The translations under genes and the position numbers were made by a program. From the NCBI GenBank assembly GCA_003117195.1, contig BDSI01000068.1, positions 571,689 to 635,688 of the forward strand: a DNA stretch of 64,000 bases, in the 5' to 3' direction. Below the pieces are notes generated by a model. The model had not been told where the DNA came from. It saw only the letters and a list, made by a program, of their open reading frames with translations, and ran no database searches. Shown one piece after another: positions 13,118-28,927 of this stretch (position 1 is its first letter; every line of letters begins with the position of its first letter). The stretch comes from Eudorina sp. 2006-703-Eu-15. Lineage: Eukaryota; Chlorophyta; Chlorophyceae; Chlamydomonadales; Volvocaceae.

Positions 13118-15157
13118 TCATGCCGGCAACCGCCGCAGCTTCGCCTCCGCCAGCCAGGCCCGGACCCGCGAAGCGAGGCTCCGCGGCTTCAGGCCCCCGG
13201 CGCGTTCCGCGCGCTCCACCGCCGCCTCCACCGCCTCCATGTTGCACCCCGCCTCGTCCACTGCCCACCGCAGCAGGGGCAGCGGGTCGCCCAGCCACAG
13301 GCAGGCGCTCAGGAAGCGCTGGTCGGGCTCGTACGGCGGCAGCCGCGTCCGCAGCCAGCGGAGCGCCGCCAGGTCGCCGTTGGCGGCGGCGATGCCGTAC
13401 AGCTCCCCGGCGTCCTGCAGCGCGCGCGACCGCAACCGACAGAGCACACACACTTACTTGTTCACAGATGATGAGACGTTGAAGAAGCAGGGGTGCTGCC
13501 TGCCCAGTTGCCGTACATGTTTGTGTCGTACATGTGTACGGACACCGGGGGAGAGGACGGTGCGAGTTGATCTGGTGATCTAGACTCCTCCATCGAGAGA
13601 ACTGAGTGAGACTGAAGTGAGACCCACGGGTCATCGGACTGAATTGCCGTACTGTCATTTTCCGGGTGCGCCGTGCCGTTGGGGAGAAGAGCAGTCAGCA
13701 GCGCAGCTTGGGTTTACTTCACGGCGCGATCAGCTCACCTCGACCGGGCAGCCCCGCTCCAGCAGCAGCCCCATGGCCACCTCGCAGCCGCCCCGCACCG
13801 CCGCCGCCAGGTCCGCCGCGCGCACCCGCACGTCCCGACGATCCCACAGCAACCACCGCATCACCTCCAGGTGCCCCGCCGCCGCCGCCGCCGCCACCAA
13901 GCCCCGCGGCGTCTGTACCGCCGCCGTGCTGGCGCCGCCGCCGCCGCCGCCGCCGCCGAGGCGCGGCAGTGCCTCCTCCAGGATCCAGATCAGCACCGGC
14001 AGGTGGCCCCGCGCCGCCGCATCGGCGGCGGCGGCGCTCAGCACCTCCGCTCGTTGTGCGCCTCCGCCGCCTCCGCCTCCGCCGCCGTGGACGCTCCGCA
14101 GCAGCGCCAGGTCGCCGCAGCGCGCCGCGGCCCCCGCGATCGCATCCAGGACCGCCGCCGCCGCGGTCCCCCGCGCCTCGCCCTCCAGGTATCGCAGCAC
14201 CGCCGTGTCGCCCGGCCGTCCCATCTCGAGTACCCACTCGAGCTTCAGGAACAGCGGAAAGCCGCGCCCGCGCAGCCACACCAGGCGCTCCAGCCCGTCG
14301 CCGGGGCTCTGGCAGGCGTTCAGCGTCGCCGGCGGCGTGGGGTGGCAGTACAGCTCGTCCACCAGCCAGTCCACCTTGGCGCGCCAGTCGGGCGTGGGGC
14401 TGCCGGCGGCGGCGGCGAGGATCGCAACCTTGTCCTCGAACTCGAGCAGGCGGTCCTGCTGCCAGCGCGGCGCGGGCTGGCGGGCCAGCCAGTCGGTGGC
14501 GAGCCAGCGGAAGCTGGGGAGGTCGAGGGCCTCCGCGGCCGCGCAGAGCAGCTCTCGGGCGCTGAGTTTGGCGCCCATGTCGGGGCGACGCTGCAGGAGC
14601 CAGTCGAGGAGCGCCAGATGGCCGCCGCGGGCGGCTTCGTAGATGGCTTCGTCGCTCCAGGGGCAGCCGCCGTCCAGGATCCACGCCACGACCGCGTGGC
14701 TGCCGCCGCGGGCGGCAGCGGTTAGGTACTGGAAGTAGCCCCAGGGGCAGCCGCGGTCTTTGAGCAGCTGGCAGGCGGCAAGGTGTCCGGAGGACGTGGC
14801 GGCGCTCAGCATGGCGGTGGTGAGGACGCTGCCGGCGGCGGTGATGGCGACCTCCGCGTTGCGGAGGACGCCGCTTTTCAAGGTCAGGCAGACGAGGCTG
14901 CGTCGTTGCTCCAGAGTCAGCTGTTTTGTGGCGCCTGGGGCTGCCCAGTGCCGCTCGAAGACATCGGTGAGGCATGGCTCCGACAGGTGGATTGTGAGGT
15001 GGCCGCGACCGCGAAATAAGGCTGCGGCAGCTCGGTTTACCAGACGGATGCTGCATGGAATGTCGTTCCGAGGTAAGTATCGCGCCATGCGTTCCAAAAT
15101 GCCTGGGGTCCACCAAACCCTTGATGCTCTATCATCAATGCATTCCGCATTCCACAT
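13118..15157 (-). CDS. F-box-like/ankyrin repeat protein (2 exons)
   Basis: About 571 residues in two exons, 15157-13739 and 13414-13118. The 324-bp intron has donor GAG|GTGAGC and acceptor CTGCAG|GACG, and both exons are in phase 0. I chose ATG 15157; an upstream in-frame TTG is not a credible start. The N-terminus (about residues 12-50, 'WTPGILERMARYLPRND' then 'RLVNRAAAALF') resembles the F-box-like opening of a large volvocine family. It is followed by many degenerate ankyrin units of the form 'A...GH......LL..GCPW', interrupted by poly-Gly runs near residues 345 and 410. In this family the repeats are protein-binding and the F-box-like start suggests a ubiquitin-ligase adaptor, but partner and substrate are unknown. 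No transmembrane segment or signal peptide is seen. The gene is complete and intact. Confidence 0.9.
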
Positions 15158-17349
15158 TTCTAGGCTAAAATTATATAACAAAGTTCATAATTAATGGAGC
15201 ATTTCGTTGATATCCTGGCAAGCCGAGCAATTTCCTTGCTAAACGCTAAAATAATCGTTCCTGTGACAGCCAGAGATTATGCCAGAGATATTTTCCTAGG
15301 ATCATGTATCACGAATTGAAGCTACCCTTTGTCAGGATTGTTTTACCTTTCGACGTACGCAAGGGAGCCCTAACCGCCCTAACCGTTTTCCGATTCACCT
15401 CAACGGAAAGGACGTAGAACCCCAGATGACGGACACCTGGATTTCCGCAAACGAGATAGACATCAGAAAACTCACATGATGCCAGGCACTACACACCCGT
15501 ACACCGACGCCAAGACATCTTACAACTGCTTCCAACACCACCAGCCAACACCGTGCGCCACGCAACGAGTCTCGTCTGGCCGATTCCCATACGAACTCCA
15601 CCCTACCTCGCGCAGATCAATTGCCCCATCCATACAATCCGGAATAGGAATCTGAGTCCTTCCGAGTGAACCAAGGAGAAGGCCCAAGCGCTGCGCCGTG
15701 CGTCCGGCGTGGTCAACGACCGGTCGAGGCCCAACAGGGCACAACCGGGCACAACGCACAGTCCGCACCACTCGGGTGCGCACCAACCTTTACCTATTTG
15801 GATGGCGGCGAGCCACGAATTCAGCAGGCGGACACGCAGCTAGCTGCCTGATGCTGGCACCCGAGGCTGCCCGCCCGCGCGGGGTGCGCACGGAACGCAC
15901 GTCAAGCAGGCTGTCAGCCGCCGTCACCAGGCCAGGCGGGGGAGCCAAAGAAACCTGCCCTTCTTGGCCTGATGACCAAGGCGGAAGCCTGCTGCCCGCC
16001 CTGGAGCGAGCTCCGCCGCGCTGAGCCGCGCTCTGACGGCGGGTGAACGCTCCCGCCCAGGGCCGCCACAACTGCGCACAACCGGAACCTGACCACAGCT
16101 TTGGCTGGGCACGCGCTGTCGACAAGCAACCACACCTCCGCAAATCTCTGAATTTCCTTCGGTATCCAAAAAAATCCTCCGAACAAATCCTCCGAAACTT
16201 ATTCCCCCGCAACTATTCCTCCGAAACTATTCTTCTGAAACTTCCTGCAACGTGCCGTTGGATGATCATCTGCACATGTATGGGATGAGGGGCCTGGGGT
16301 CCCCTCGCTGCCGATTCCCGTTCGCGTGGATATTCTATATTCCGCCAAACAAACAACGAACTTCCCGACGGGGCGAGGCGAGGCGACGGCTGGACAGGCA
16401 GCAGCAGCAGCCGTCCCGACGCTCCGGAGCCGCATGGTCCCTCCCAAACGAAAGAACCTTCATTGGCTGTTGTGCCACGGCCGAGGGAGCAAGCACGGTC
16501 GAATGGATACGGTAGGCACTGCAACAAAGCCCCGTTTTCTCAGCGTCCATCGTCGTTGCACCGACACCCCAACAACCGGTACTCAATGTCTCAATCCTCG
16601 ACACACTCGACACTCGACACTCGACACACTCTACACTCGAAAGCGATGCACGACGCTGCGGAGGACAAGACCGACCCACGCCGCACACACACACGCGCGC
16701 GCAGTCCGACGCCACCGACCCCATTCGGCATCCAGCGCCCAGCCTGACACGGAGTGCTGATGGTGAGGCGTACGACAGCGGCGGCCGCGGCCACTACCCA
16801 CCCACACGCCGGGCGGGAACGACCGTACTGACGGCGGCGGGTTCCTCGCCTACCCTACCCGGCTACGATCCCGAGTCGGGCAGCCAAACACACAGAGGCC
16901 ACCGGGCGGTCCGCCTAAACGACAAACAATGATGCCGCCGTGCGTGCTTGCGGCCAACGGCTGCATCGCGCCCATCCTAGCTACCCGCGGCTTCCCTGAT
17001 CTCAGCCATCCCTGACCCCCGTAGTCGCCGCAGTCTGCCTCCTACCCGGCCCCCCACGCGCCAACCAGTCCCTGTCGGCGCCGTTTCCTCCCGCTCTGCT
17101 CCGGCCCCGCCCGCCGCAGGTGCCATGCACCCCCTGTCTATTATTACCGGTCTACACTACCCTTCCATGGCCCCATGCGCCCCCCATATCAAGCCGGAGC
17201 AGGGGCCCAAACGACGGCCGAGCGACGACTACAGAGCACCGACCACCGATCGAGTCGAATCGACGCGTTCTGCGCGCGTGCTGTGTATGTACGGCATGTC
17301 TGTGCGACCCCTCGCGCCAACCAACCAACCAACCAACCGCCACGCACCC
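15158..17349. other. Intergenic region between the ankyrin and membrane-protein genes
   Basis: It holds the ankyrin gene's 5' flank (AT-rich 15170-15330) and the 3' flank of the membrane-protein gene. 16,150-16,245 has repeated 'CCTCCGAAAC.ATTC'-like words, 16,600-16,630 'CGACACT' repeats, and 17,322-17,338 a (CCAA)n run. 15,925-15,960 shares 'CAGGCCAGG..GGGGAGCCAA' with 23,365-23,395. No gene is supported. Confidence 0.55.
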
Positions 17350-18871
17350 CTACGCACCTAGTGGTGGTGGCGGCGGCGGCGGCGGCATGGGCCGCTGCCC
17401 GAACACGATGATCAGGATCCCGATGACAGGCGCCACCAGGCCTGCGGCCGCGGCCTGCAGCGCCGCGGGCCACGACAGGGCCTCCAGCAGGCCGCCCTCC
17501 AGAGACCCGAACCGCTGCTGGACCTCCTGCTGCTGCTCGTTGAACCAGGTGGCGCCGCGCGGCGCGAGCAGCTCGTCCATCTCCAGGATGAACGACACGC
17601 TGACCGCGTTCACTACGATGTCGGGGACGTCCGTGTAGCGGAAGAACACGACCTCGACGGCGACCGGCAGCTGCGTCGACACCGCGAAGGCGTACACCAG
17701 GACGAGCACGTACAGCAGCGCCGCCCTGCCGTACGGCAGCTGCCGGCGCCGCCTGTGGCAGTACAGGTTCAGGCACAGGAGCATGCGGTACACCACGCGG
17801 CCGTCCTTGTTGAGCAGGCGCAGGGTGATGTAGGTGAGAGTCAGAACGGCGGCCAGCGAGGCGCTCGCCGGGCGGCCGGCGTCGCAGCCGAAGCAGGGCG
17901 GCCGGCAGAGAATTTTTTTAAGGAATATATTCCTTTTTCGGAATAAATCAGGGTTTTCGGCTCCCAAAAAAAGGAATAGATCGCGGCCTGGACATACGTT
18001 TTCATTCCTTGGGCCAATAATGTATCCCCTTAACCAGCAGTTCCAAGATTCATAGTTCTAACCAATATTTCATCATATAATCTCATGGATTCGTCTAAAA
18101 AGACCAAACCCGTAAGTCAACGGGGCATATTAGCATTTCTGACTGGGCCGAACGCAGCAAAATGCTCCGATCCAAAGTTGCCAAGGCGTGGAAGACCTTA
18201 TAAAAACAGGAACTATCGTTGGAAACCATTACTGAAGACGGCACAGTACTTGTTGAGCAAGTCGACATTCAGTCCGCAACATCGCAACCGCAAGCTGTGG
18301 AAGGTACTTCCATTCTTCGGAGTAGTATTGCAACACGCAAAGACAGCATGCTGGATGCTGATGACAGTGATGACGGTAAGCAGTCGCCATCCAAGCAGTG
18401 ACGGCAGTAGCGGTCCCTGGTTATTATGCGGCCTTGCAGTGACGGCAGTAGCGGTCCCTGGTTATGTATGCGGGCTTGCAGGGCAGACATGCGCACAGCG
18501 ACACAGGCATGAATCATCAAGACGCCGAAAAGCCCGGGCATTTTTTCTACAGGCGTATTCCTGAGCTGACGGTTTGTTTGTAACTCATCGGGGGGGTCTG
18601 GGGGGGCGGAGCCCCCCCAGCGGCTCCCAGATAAGGAATAAATAATAATGTCCAGGCCCAAACTCATTCCTTAGTACGGAATGAACAATTCCCGGGCCAA
18701 AACGAAAAAAAAATCACTGGCGGCCGGTTGTTCCACAGCAGCAGGTAGGCCAGTCCGACCTGCAGACCCACGGTGCAGGGAAGCGCCCAGAAGCCCCAGC
18801 CCAGCAGCCGAGGCACCCGGGTCGGGCGCCGTCGTTTGCCGCTCCCGGCGTGGACCGCCGCCGCCGCCGCA

Positions 18872-18903
<32 letters not shown>

Positions 18904-19160
18904 AGGCGGCGGCGGCGGCTGCGGCGGCCCGCGCCGGCCTTCATCATCTCGGGGCGGGGCCCGCAGGGCCCAGAGCAGCAGCATCATGAAGGCGACCGAG
19001 TAGACGGTGCACTGGCTGTCCGGGTCGAACAGGTCCTCAACGGGGCTGCCTCCCCTTCCCCCTCCTTGGCATCGCGCGTCCTCCGCATCATCATCATCAG
19101 CATCATCCTGGGCCCCGGGGGCCGCGTTGCTCTTGTTGACGCAGCTGTTGCTGGCGGTGC
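17350..19160 (-). pseudogene. Multi-pass membrane protein gene, coding exon split by a transposon
   Basis: Minus-strand coding runs from about 19160 to 18720, is interrupted by the element at 17906-18719, and resumes 17905-17350 (TAG). Ignoring the element and one copy of the 8-bp duplication, the frames on both sides are the same and join without a stop. Hydrophobic segments: one around 'VAFMMLLLWALR', one around 'LGWGFWALPC...LAYLLLW', one around 'LAAVLTLTYITLRLL', a long one around 'ALLYVLVLVYAFAVSTQL', and a last around 'APVIGILIIVFG'. A conserved-looking 'FILEMDELLAPRG' precedes the last, and a Pro-rich tail ends the protein. An acidic 'DDADDDDAEDA' loop precedes the first helix. Family not recognised; a channel- or receptor-like membrane protein is possible but not shown. 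5' exons are uncertain. The allele is probably disrupted unless the insert is spliced out. Confidence 0.65.
17906..18719 (+). mobile_element. Non-autonomous hAT-like DNA transposon, 814 bp
   Basis: The ends are CAGAGAATTTTTTT (17906) and the inverted CAGTGATTTTTTTT (ending 18719), 12 of 14 matching and both fitting the hAT end pattern CAGNG. Flanks are a perfect 8-bp direct repeat GCGGCCGG (17898-17905 and 18720-18727), the hAT target-duplication length. A subterminal inverted pair occurs: 'GGCCTGGACAT' near 17983 and its complement near 18650, each followed inward by a TTATTCCTT-like word. It carries a short plus ORF starting 18085 ('KKTKPVSQRGI', then 'RRGRPYKNR') that resembles the opening of the related element at 42236-42883, probably a transposase N-terminal remnant. 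KDZ/Zisupton elements also make 8-bp duplications, so the superfamily is likely but not certain. Confidence 0.9.
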
Positions 19161-19199
19161 TGCTGCTGACGTTGCTGGCGGTGGTGGCGGCTGCTGCGG

Positions 19200-22321
<3,122 letters not shown>

Positions 22322-22401
22322 CTGTGGGCAGGGCAAAGCGCACGAGGGGGCACATGGAATGGAATGGGATGGAGGGCATGTGGACCAAGTAGGCACCTCA
22401 G

Positions 22402-22476
22402 CCATCCATCCATCCATCCATCCATCCATCCATCCATCCATCCATCCATCCATCCATCCATCCATCCATCCATCCA
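22402..22476. repeat. (CATC)n microsatellite
   Basis: About 18 CATC units. The repetitive IHPS and DGWM ORFs here are artefacts of it. Confidence 0.97.
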
Positions 22477-25400
22477 GCTAAGCAGCCAGCTAGTTGGGCG
22501 CATCGTTCAGCTAGTCACGAAGGCGCACGTAGAGTGTCGCCTGCAGCGCCGCAGGGCTCTCACCCAGTGGCGCCAGGCGAGGATGGGCGGCCCCGACGTC
22601 CCGTACCCCGCGCGGCATGATGCGCTCCGGAACCCTGCCACACGGCCGCAGACGACCATATGCACGTACAGAGTGTCACCGTACGTTTACCGTACACGCA
22701 GATCGGTTATGGTGGCTGCCGTGGGTGGATTGATGCCCGAGATGAAGCACGCGGGCGACCGGGCGGGCGCGGTAGCTACCTTGGCCGTTGACGCCGTCGG
22801 TCGCATGCGCGGCCCTGCGGTGATAGATGCGGCGATGCCGCCGCGCCCGGCCCCCGGCGGAAAGGACCATCGCGCCGGCAGTGCCGGGGAACACGCAAGA
22901 CGCACACGCCCCCGCGCCGCCCTGCGCGCCGCGCGCTCACACACACACACGTGTGGGGGGTCGGTCGCCGCAGCCGTCGTGTTGGCGCCGTCGCCGGACT
23001 CGACCACGACCTCGCGCAGCTCTGGATGTGTACGGCATTATTGGAGCGCGCACACAAACGCACACCGGAGCCGCGCCCGCCATCCCGCGAATGGAGCGGC
23101 CGACGAACCGAATGGATGAATGAATTGATGAATGAATGAATGAATGTGCCACTGGAGACTGGCGATACCGTGTGATAACAATTGTGCCATGCTACACAAG
23201 CCCAAAAATGACTGATTATAGCGAAGTCCATTGAACTTCAATAACAATAATAAATACAATGTGATGTACAGCCTCAACGTGTCAACGAATCTGGCTGAAG
23301 TTGGTATGAATCGGCGGAAAAGCCAGGCGCGCAGTCCGAGATCTATATATGGCTTGGCAGGCTGGTCGCCAGGCCAGGAAGGGGAGCCAAGGGACCGTAG
23401 CGACCGACCCGTGGGTCCAGACCCTTTATTTTCGCCTCCGACTGTCCCGCGCGAGCAGCTCTCACCGAAGGGTCCGGCGGGTGTCCGATTATTAGCAGCG
23501 TCCCTATTGGTCGTCATCCGAATCTCATGAACTGCCACAGAGGAACGCGCATTGAGGCAAGCACCGGCGGCCAAGGAAGCGCAGGGTAAAAAAGCGCCGT
23601 TTCCAGTTTCTTTTTGAGATCTCACAACGGTTGGTCGGCCGACCCTCAGTCACAGATACCGCACCTTGTGGACTGTGGTCTGTGGGCTCCGCTGTTGCCT
23701 GCTCCACTGTAAAACGTCGATCGGTCATCAGCAACAACAAACACGAGCTAGTTCCCGGCTTTTCTGTGTTGGTTCGGCCGCGGTAGGTGCGAGAGCCCAG
23801 TGGTGGGAGGGCGCCCAGTGGAGCCAGTCCGAGCAAGGAAGGATGGGAACCCCCCCCCCCGGGGTCGCCGTCGCGCGGACCGACCCGCAAGCGCGGCAAC
23901 GGCTTCAACCAAATAATCAAGGGATTGATTGCAAGTCAGAGCGCATGCGCATGCCTCGCTCGTCGTGTCTCGTGTCTCGTAATTGGTTTTGGCACACCGG
24001 AACATGCACACCGTACAGGGCACGGCGAAGAGAGAAAATGTGGAAGCCCCCAACCCGTCCTCACAACAACACCGTAACCATTTCTTCGAGGAAACATTTA
24101 TGACGGTGCGTGATTCGTTCAGCATTTCACATGCTCACGGTCAGGTGCGCGATCGAACAACACGGCCGTGGCCGCGTCCTCGGGGGAACCGACCAATCAA
24201 TCCGGCGACGCGGCGAGGAAGGGGGCGCCCTCACGGCGCGTTGCGGTGCTCGGGACCCAACCCAGGAATTCCAGGAACTCACTCCCAGCCAAAAACACGT
24301 CCGTGGCAGTGAAGTTGAGGCGTTGAGAAACGCCGCCGGAGAGTGAGGTATCCGTTTTGCGCGAGCCAAGAGGCCCTGCGTGTGCCGTCCCCCGCCCCCA
24401 AGCCCCCACCCCGCACGCAAGAGACACACTGCGCGGCGCGGCGCGGCGCGGCAAGAGACACACTGCATGCCAGCCACCTGAGCTCGTTTGATTGCCTGCA
24501 CGCCCTTGCAAACGCCGCAACAGTAGACGGCAGCCCACTGATCCCACGGGTCGATGTATACGTACCCGATTTCGCCGGGTACGGCAGGATACCACAAGAG
24601 AGGTCCCGTCGACATATACATGTACGGAATAGTAGTGCGGGTGCGTGGTGGCGACCGTACACGAACAGCCAGAACGGGTATCTAAAACACCCGGTCAAAC
24701 ACTCAGCAGAGGAGACCCGAGGGGAGACGGGCGGCGTAGGGCCCATAACCGCCGCTGGATGCCGTACACACGAGGATCCGGAGCCACGCACTCAGCGGGT
24801 CGCAAAAGTGGCGCGCGCGGGCTGCTGCTGCGGCTTGGCCACTCAATAGCTAGCCCGCGCGAATACACGTACAGCATCAAACCCCCAAGCCATGGGAGAT
24901 CAGGCCCGATGGACCCACTCCCGCCTGCCCTGACAACCACGCATGCTGAGAGCGCTTTGAGTAGGCCATCTGCGTCACTGAAGGAAAGCGGAAGCGGGCG
25001 GGACACCGAAAGTAGGGCGGCCAAAGACAGCAGCGCTGACGCAGCTCTCTAAGCGGTCCTCATTGTACAAGCAAGCACGAAGCACCTAAGCTGCTCCAAC
25101 AGTGCGCCCAACGCTGCACCCGGCTGAACGAATGAAAGTGTAGGCAACCAACCAAACCTCATTGCTCAAAGCGTGGGCATGTTTGCATGTTCCGCCTGTA
25201 TGTTGGGCATCGTTCGGCAGGCTTCGGCACATTCAACAGGGCTTTGACCAAGGGTAATTGACCTTGCTTTGACCTTTGAAGGTGTGGGTGACGCAGTAGA
25301 TCGACTACGGTGCCTCTACAAGGTGTTCGCGTCTCGTTCTTTAATCTAACTGCATGGCATACCGTAGGGCGTGGGGGTGATCATGAGATCAACTATCAAC

Positions 25401-25925
25401 ATGATGGGCATGTTTATAAACTTAATCATGAACAGTATTGTGTATCGTTTAATTATTGTGATAATTGAACGATCGGGTCTTAAAATACCTGAATTGGTTT
25501 CATGTAGATTTCTTAGCCAAATCTTACCGGACGTACTAACAATGTGTGTCTCAGTCCGTCTGGTCCGTTCACCTTGGGGTAAGAAAAAGCATTACCAGAG
25601 TGCCGTGGAGCATCAACACACTGCAAATAACAGCCGGCTGCTGTTTGGCATGATCACAAATGCCAAGATAACAAACCATTTTGACCCGCAGTACACTTCC
25701 TGTCTTCCACGATGCAGGATGCCCGCCCGCCATACAGCGCCGTAAACCGTACCCAACCGTATCCTGTCGTACCATCGAACAACATGCACAGTCATTCTGC
25801 ATGAGCACCTGAGCAAAAGATAAATTATTTCATGACAAATAAGAATCATAAAGCAAACTTTCCGCGACCATACATATATTTCGGGGAACTTAACTCTGCT
25901 TGGCAAGTCACCCGTTCGCACACAA
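22477..25925. other. Intergenic, no gene seen
   Basis: Mixed composition. (GAAT)n at 23,125-23,145, (GGCGC)n at 24,434-24,455, and an AT-rich block 25,370-25,900 that forms the 5' flank of the sulfotransferase gene. ORFs here lack third-position bias and known motifs. Confidence 0.55.
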
Positions 25926-26174
25926 ATGCTCAGTTCAACATTCGCTTTATGCACTCTCGCGCTCTTTTGCGCCGCGGTCGCCCGCGCACTGGGTCATACA
26001 CCAGGAACAACAACCGACCACCTGAGCCTGGTGCAGCCGCTGGGCGAGTTCATGCCCAACGATAAGACCTCGATTCCATCTTTCATGATTATCGGCGCCG
26101 CGAAAGGTGGCACGGTGAGTGCTGCGTAAACGAGTCCACCAGCACCAGCCGCCCGCCTTTTTTCCGAGAATGGA

Positions 26175-26210
<36 letters not shown>

Positions 26211-28927
26211 GGATGCAGAGGAGGAGGCAGAGGAGGCAGACGAGGCAGAGGAGGAGGAGGAGGAGGAGGAGAGGGCGCTCGCGCTATGCCCCAAAACACT
26301 CTCGCACCTCCAGCTCCTGCCACACGGCCGCGTGCCCCTGCCGGACATCCAACCAAACAACCCCGACCACAGCACTGCCCAAAAACCTTCAAAACCAAAC
26401 AAGCTCCCTGCCCTGCCCTGCCCTGCCGTGCCGCCTGCTCGATGGTGGTGCCGTACGCTGACCGCGGACACACTGGTGGTGCCGGACACGGACCGTTGGT
26501 GGTGCCGTACGCTGACCGCGGTCACGGTACCATATTAACAATCCAGACGGACCTGTACATCCAGCTGCACCTCGACACCGTCCTGAACGACAAGGAGCGC
26601 CGCGAGCCCCCCCTGACGTCCCACAAGAAGGAGTCCTGCTTCCTGCACCGAGATGACCTCAACCCCGTCGAGTTCCTCGTCGGCGGCCGCAAGCTCCAAG
26701 AATACATGCAGCGTCTCAATCACTCCTGCGCGGAGGTGACCTCCCCGACGCGCCTGCGGGAGTGCCTGGACCGCGCCCAGGACCTGACGATGGACGGCAC
26801 ACCGTCGTACTACATCTGGCCCATCATGCCGGCGCTGATGCGGACCTTCAGCCCCAACACCAAGGTCATCATGATGCTGCGGGAACCCGTGGGACGCGCC
26901 GAGTCGCTGTACCTCCACTGGTATCACAACGATGGTGGGTCCAACACTCAAATCCAGCACTCACAATCCAACACTCAGAATTCAACACTCAAACCCCAAG
27001 ATCCGGCACTCAAAACCCAACATCCGAAAACGGCGTTGCCCAGATCCCCTCTAGTTGGCGGTGCGGCACCCGGGGCGGCGTTATTGCGTGCCTCTGCAGC
27101 GGCGGCGGCCTTACCTTACCGCCTCTGGGCGGTGTCAGCCATTATTGGCCAGAACAATGGGGGCACAGCGGCTCAACGCTCGCTGATGTACAAACGACAC
27201 CGCCGGGCTCGACCCTTTTTATCGGTTTCTTTCAATCAGAGGTTCCCGGGGTATTTCATTAGCGGTTCCGTGGGTATGAGCTGCTACGGGCCGGTACGGG
27301 CGGGGGGCCACGCGCAGGTGGGTTCCGGTGGGGTTGCGGCTCTGGTGCGTGCTGCGTGGTGTCGCCCGGGTGACAGCTGACAGGAGAGGCTAAGGTGAGG
27401 TGCCAGGTGAGGTGTTTCCCTCGCATTGCCGCCGCTGACCCCCCTGGACCTTCAGCCGTAGTGTATCCGTACACAGTTTACTGTAGTTTTGTATCCGCAC
27501 AAGCACTGAATACATTTCGAAACCACACTTAGTCATTGCACCGCTGACACGCCCTGCGTCGCACCGCCGCCTCTGCCCCGCCGCCCTGCGCACTGAACAC
27601 CAAGCACCCCCCACTCCACACCACTCCACACCACCTGGGCAATGCGCACCTGCACCCCACATCCCCACCTATTTTTTCTGAGTGTGCCTGGGCTTGTCTT
27701 TCGGGTTTGAAAAATATTTCTTTTTTCAAACTTTACCCGCACCCCCAGCCGCCAACCGCTTCAAGAACGTCACGGTCGAGCAGCTGGCGCAGGCCTTCCT
27801 GCGGAACATCTCCGAAAACCAGGAGATCCGGACCGCGTTCCGGCATCTCGAGGAGTGCCCCCCCGGGCCCGGCGCCGACCAGCTGCAGTGCTGGAACCGC
27901 GGCTGGCAGGAGCTGGGTGGCCTGGGCTTCCTGAAGGACCACAACAGCATCCCCTTCCTGGGCGGCCTGTACCAGTACACGATGGCGGCCTGGCGCCTGC
28001 ACTACTTCCAGAGGGGGCGGGTGATGATCATCGACTCCCACGAGTACTTCCGGGACCGGGAACGCGCGATGGAGCAGGTGTGTGTGTGTGTGTGCATGTG
28101 TATATGTGTAAAAGATAACTGAGCCGTGTGTGTGTGTGTGTGTGCGTGTGTGTGGCGGGGTTTACCGTAAATTGAAAAAAGAAATAAACCCGAAAGACAA
28201 GCCCAGGCACGCCCAGAAAAAAGGTGGCGGGGGTGGGGGTGCGTGCGTGTGTGGGGGGGGGCGCGTGTATGGAGCCGTGTGCTTGTGCGAGTGCGAGTGC
28301 GTGTATGTGTGCCTGTTGTATATGTGTGTGCTCCCTTCGACCAGCCCATGAGCATTGCGACGGGGACCCCGAAACCCTACCACCCCCCGAAACCCGATTC
28401 CCGAACCGCGCGCCGCGCAACCCACCACGCGCTCGTGCCCGCAATCGCTTCCCAAACCGTATTTCCCCGTGCTGGATCGCCGTGCGTGTTCCTCCCGCGT
28501 GAATAATGACCCTTCCGTGGTAAACAAAATGCAAAATGACCCCCCTACACCCAACCCCACCCTACCCCACGATGTGCATGATGCGGATCATCATGTGCCG
28601 TCCGCGACTGCTGCGACTGCGCAGGTGATCGCCTTCTTGTACGGCAGGCCCATGACGGACGCAGAGCGCGTAGGCGCCCGCGACACGGCACCCCAGAGAG
28701 TACGACAGGTGGAACCCGTGGCGCCTTCCGCCGCCGGCGGCCCCCCGGGCAGCGACCCGCCGCACCCCTTTTACAAGCTGAAGCCCGACAGCCGCGCCGC
28801 GCTGCAGGCGCTGTACGACAAGCACGTGCACCAAGGCCTGCAGCAGATGCTGCGGGAGCTCAAGGACGAGGGGGCCTGGGTGGTGGGCTTTGAGCGCGAG
28901 CCGTGGCCCTGGGCAACGGGCGCCTAA
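25926..28927 (+). CDS. Secretory-pathway sulfotransferase (4 exons)
   Basis: About 402 residues from exons 25926-26114, 26547-26934, 27749-28077 and 28625-28927 (TAA). All junctions are GT-AG and in frame. Residues 1-22 form a hydrophobic signal or signal-anchor, so the enzyme is probably Golgi-lumenal. Residues 52-63 ('SFMIIGAAKGGT', completed across intron 1) are the PAPS 5'-phosphosulfate loop; 'TPSYYIWP' (about 148-155) and 'LREPVGRAESLYLHW' (about 174-188) match the strand and the 3'-phosphate-binding motif of carbohydrate sulfotransferases. The C-terminal exon has the usual 'LYDKHV..GLQQML' helix. It would move sulfate from PAPS to a glycan, perhaps of the extracellular matrix; the acceptor is not predictable. 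Intron 1 has a purine-rich tract and a CGTAC-bearing tandem repeat; intron 3 begins with (TG)n. Intact. Confidence 0.92.
26168..26273. repeat. Purine-rich (GAG/GAA)n tract in sulfotransferase intron 1
   Basis: About 100 bp almost only G and A on the sense strand, prone to triplex formation. It is intronic, so the Glu-rich ORF is an artefact. Confidence 0.85.
26440..26530. repeat. Short tandem repeat with CGTAC cores before exon 2
   Basis: Three copies of 'GGTGGTGCCG.ACGC.GACC', two of them containing GCCGTACGC, end shortly upstream of the exon 2 acceptor. Confidence 0.7.
27683..27735 (+). repeat. Dispersed introner-like short repeat
   Basis: 'GTGTGCCTGGGCTTGTCTTT' followed by 'CGGGTTTGAAAAATATTTC' and a T-rich tail, ending just before the exon 3 acceptor. 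Relatives: 28168-28218 (minus), 35430-35472 (minus), 45460-45488 (plus, partial), 45921-45982 (minus), 46408-46455 (minus) and 46599-46645 (plus). Confidence 0.7.
28168..28218 (-). repeat. Dispersed introner-like short repeat
   Basis: Minus strand reads 'GGGCGTGCCTGGGCTTGTC', then 'TTTCGGGTTTATTTCTTTTT'. It is antisense in sulfotransferase intron 3 and closely matches 27683-27735. Confidence 0.7.

Noticed and set aside
13617..14725. Plus-strand ORFs of 300-350 codons opposite the ankyrin gene
   Set aside because: Shadows produced by the GC-rich third positions of the true minus-strand gene.
25371..25745. 124-codon ORF in AT-rich DNA
   Set aside because: GTG start and composition explained by local AT-richness; upstream flank of the sulfotransferase.
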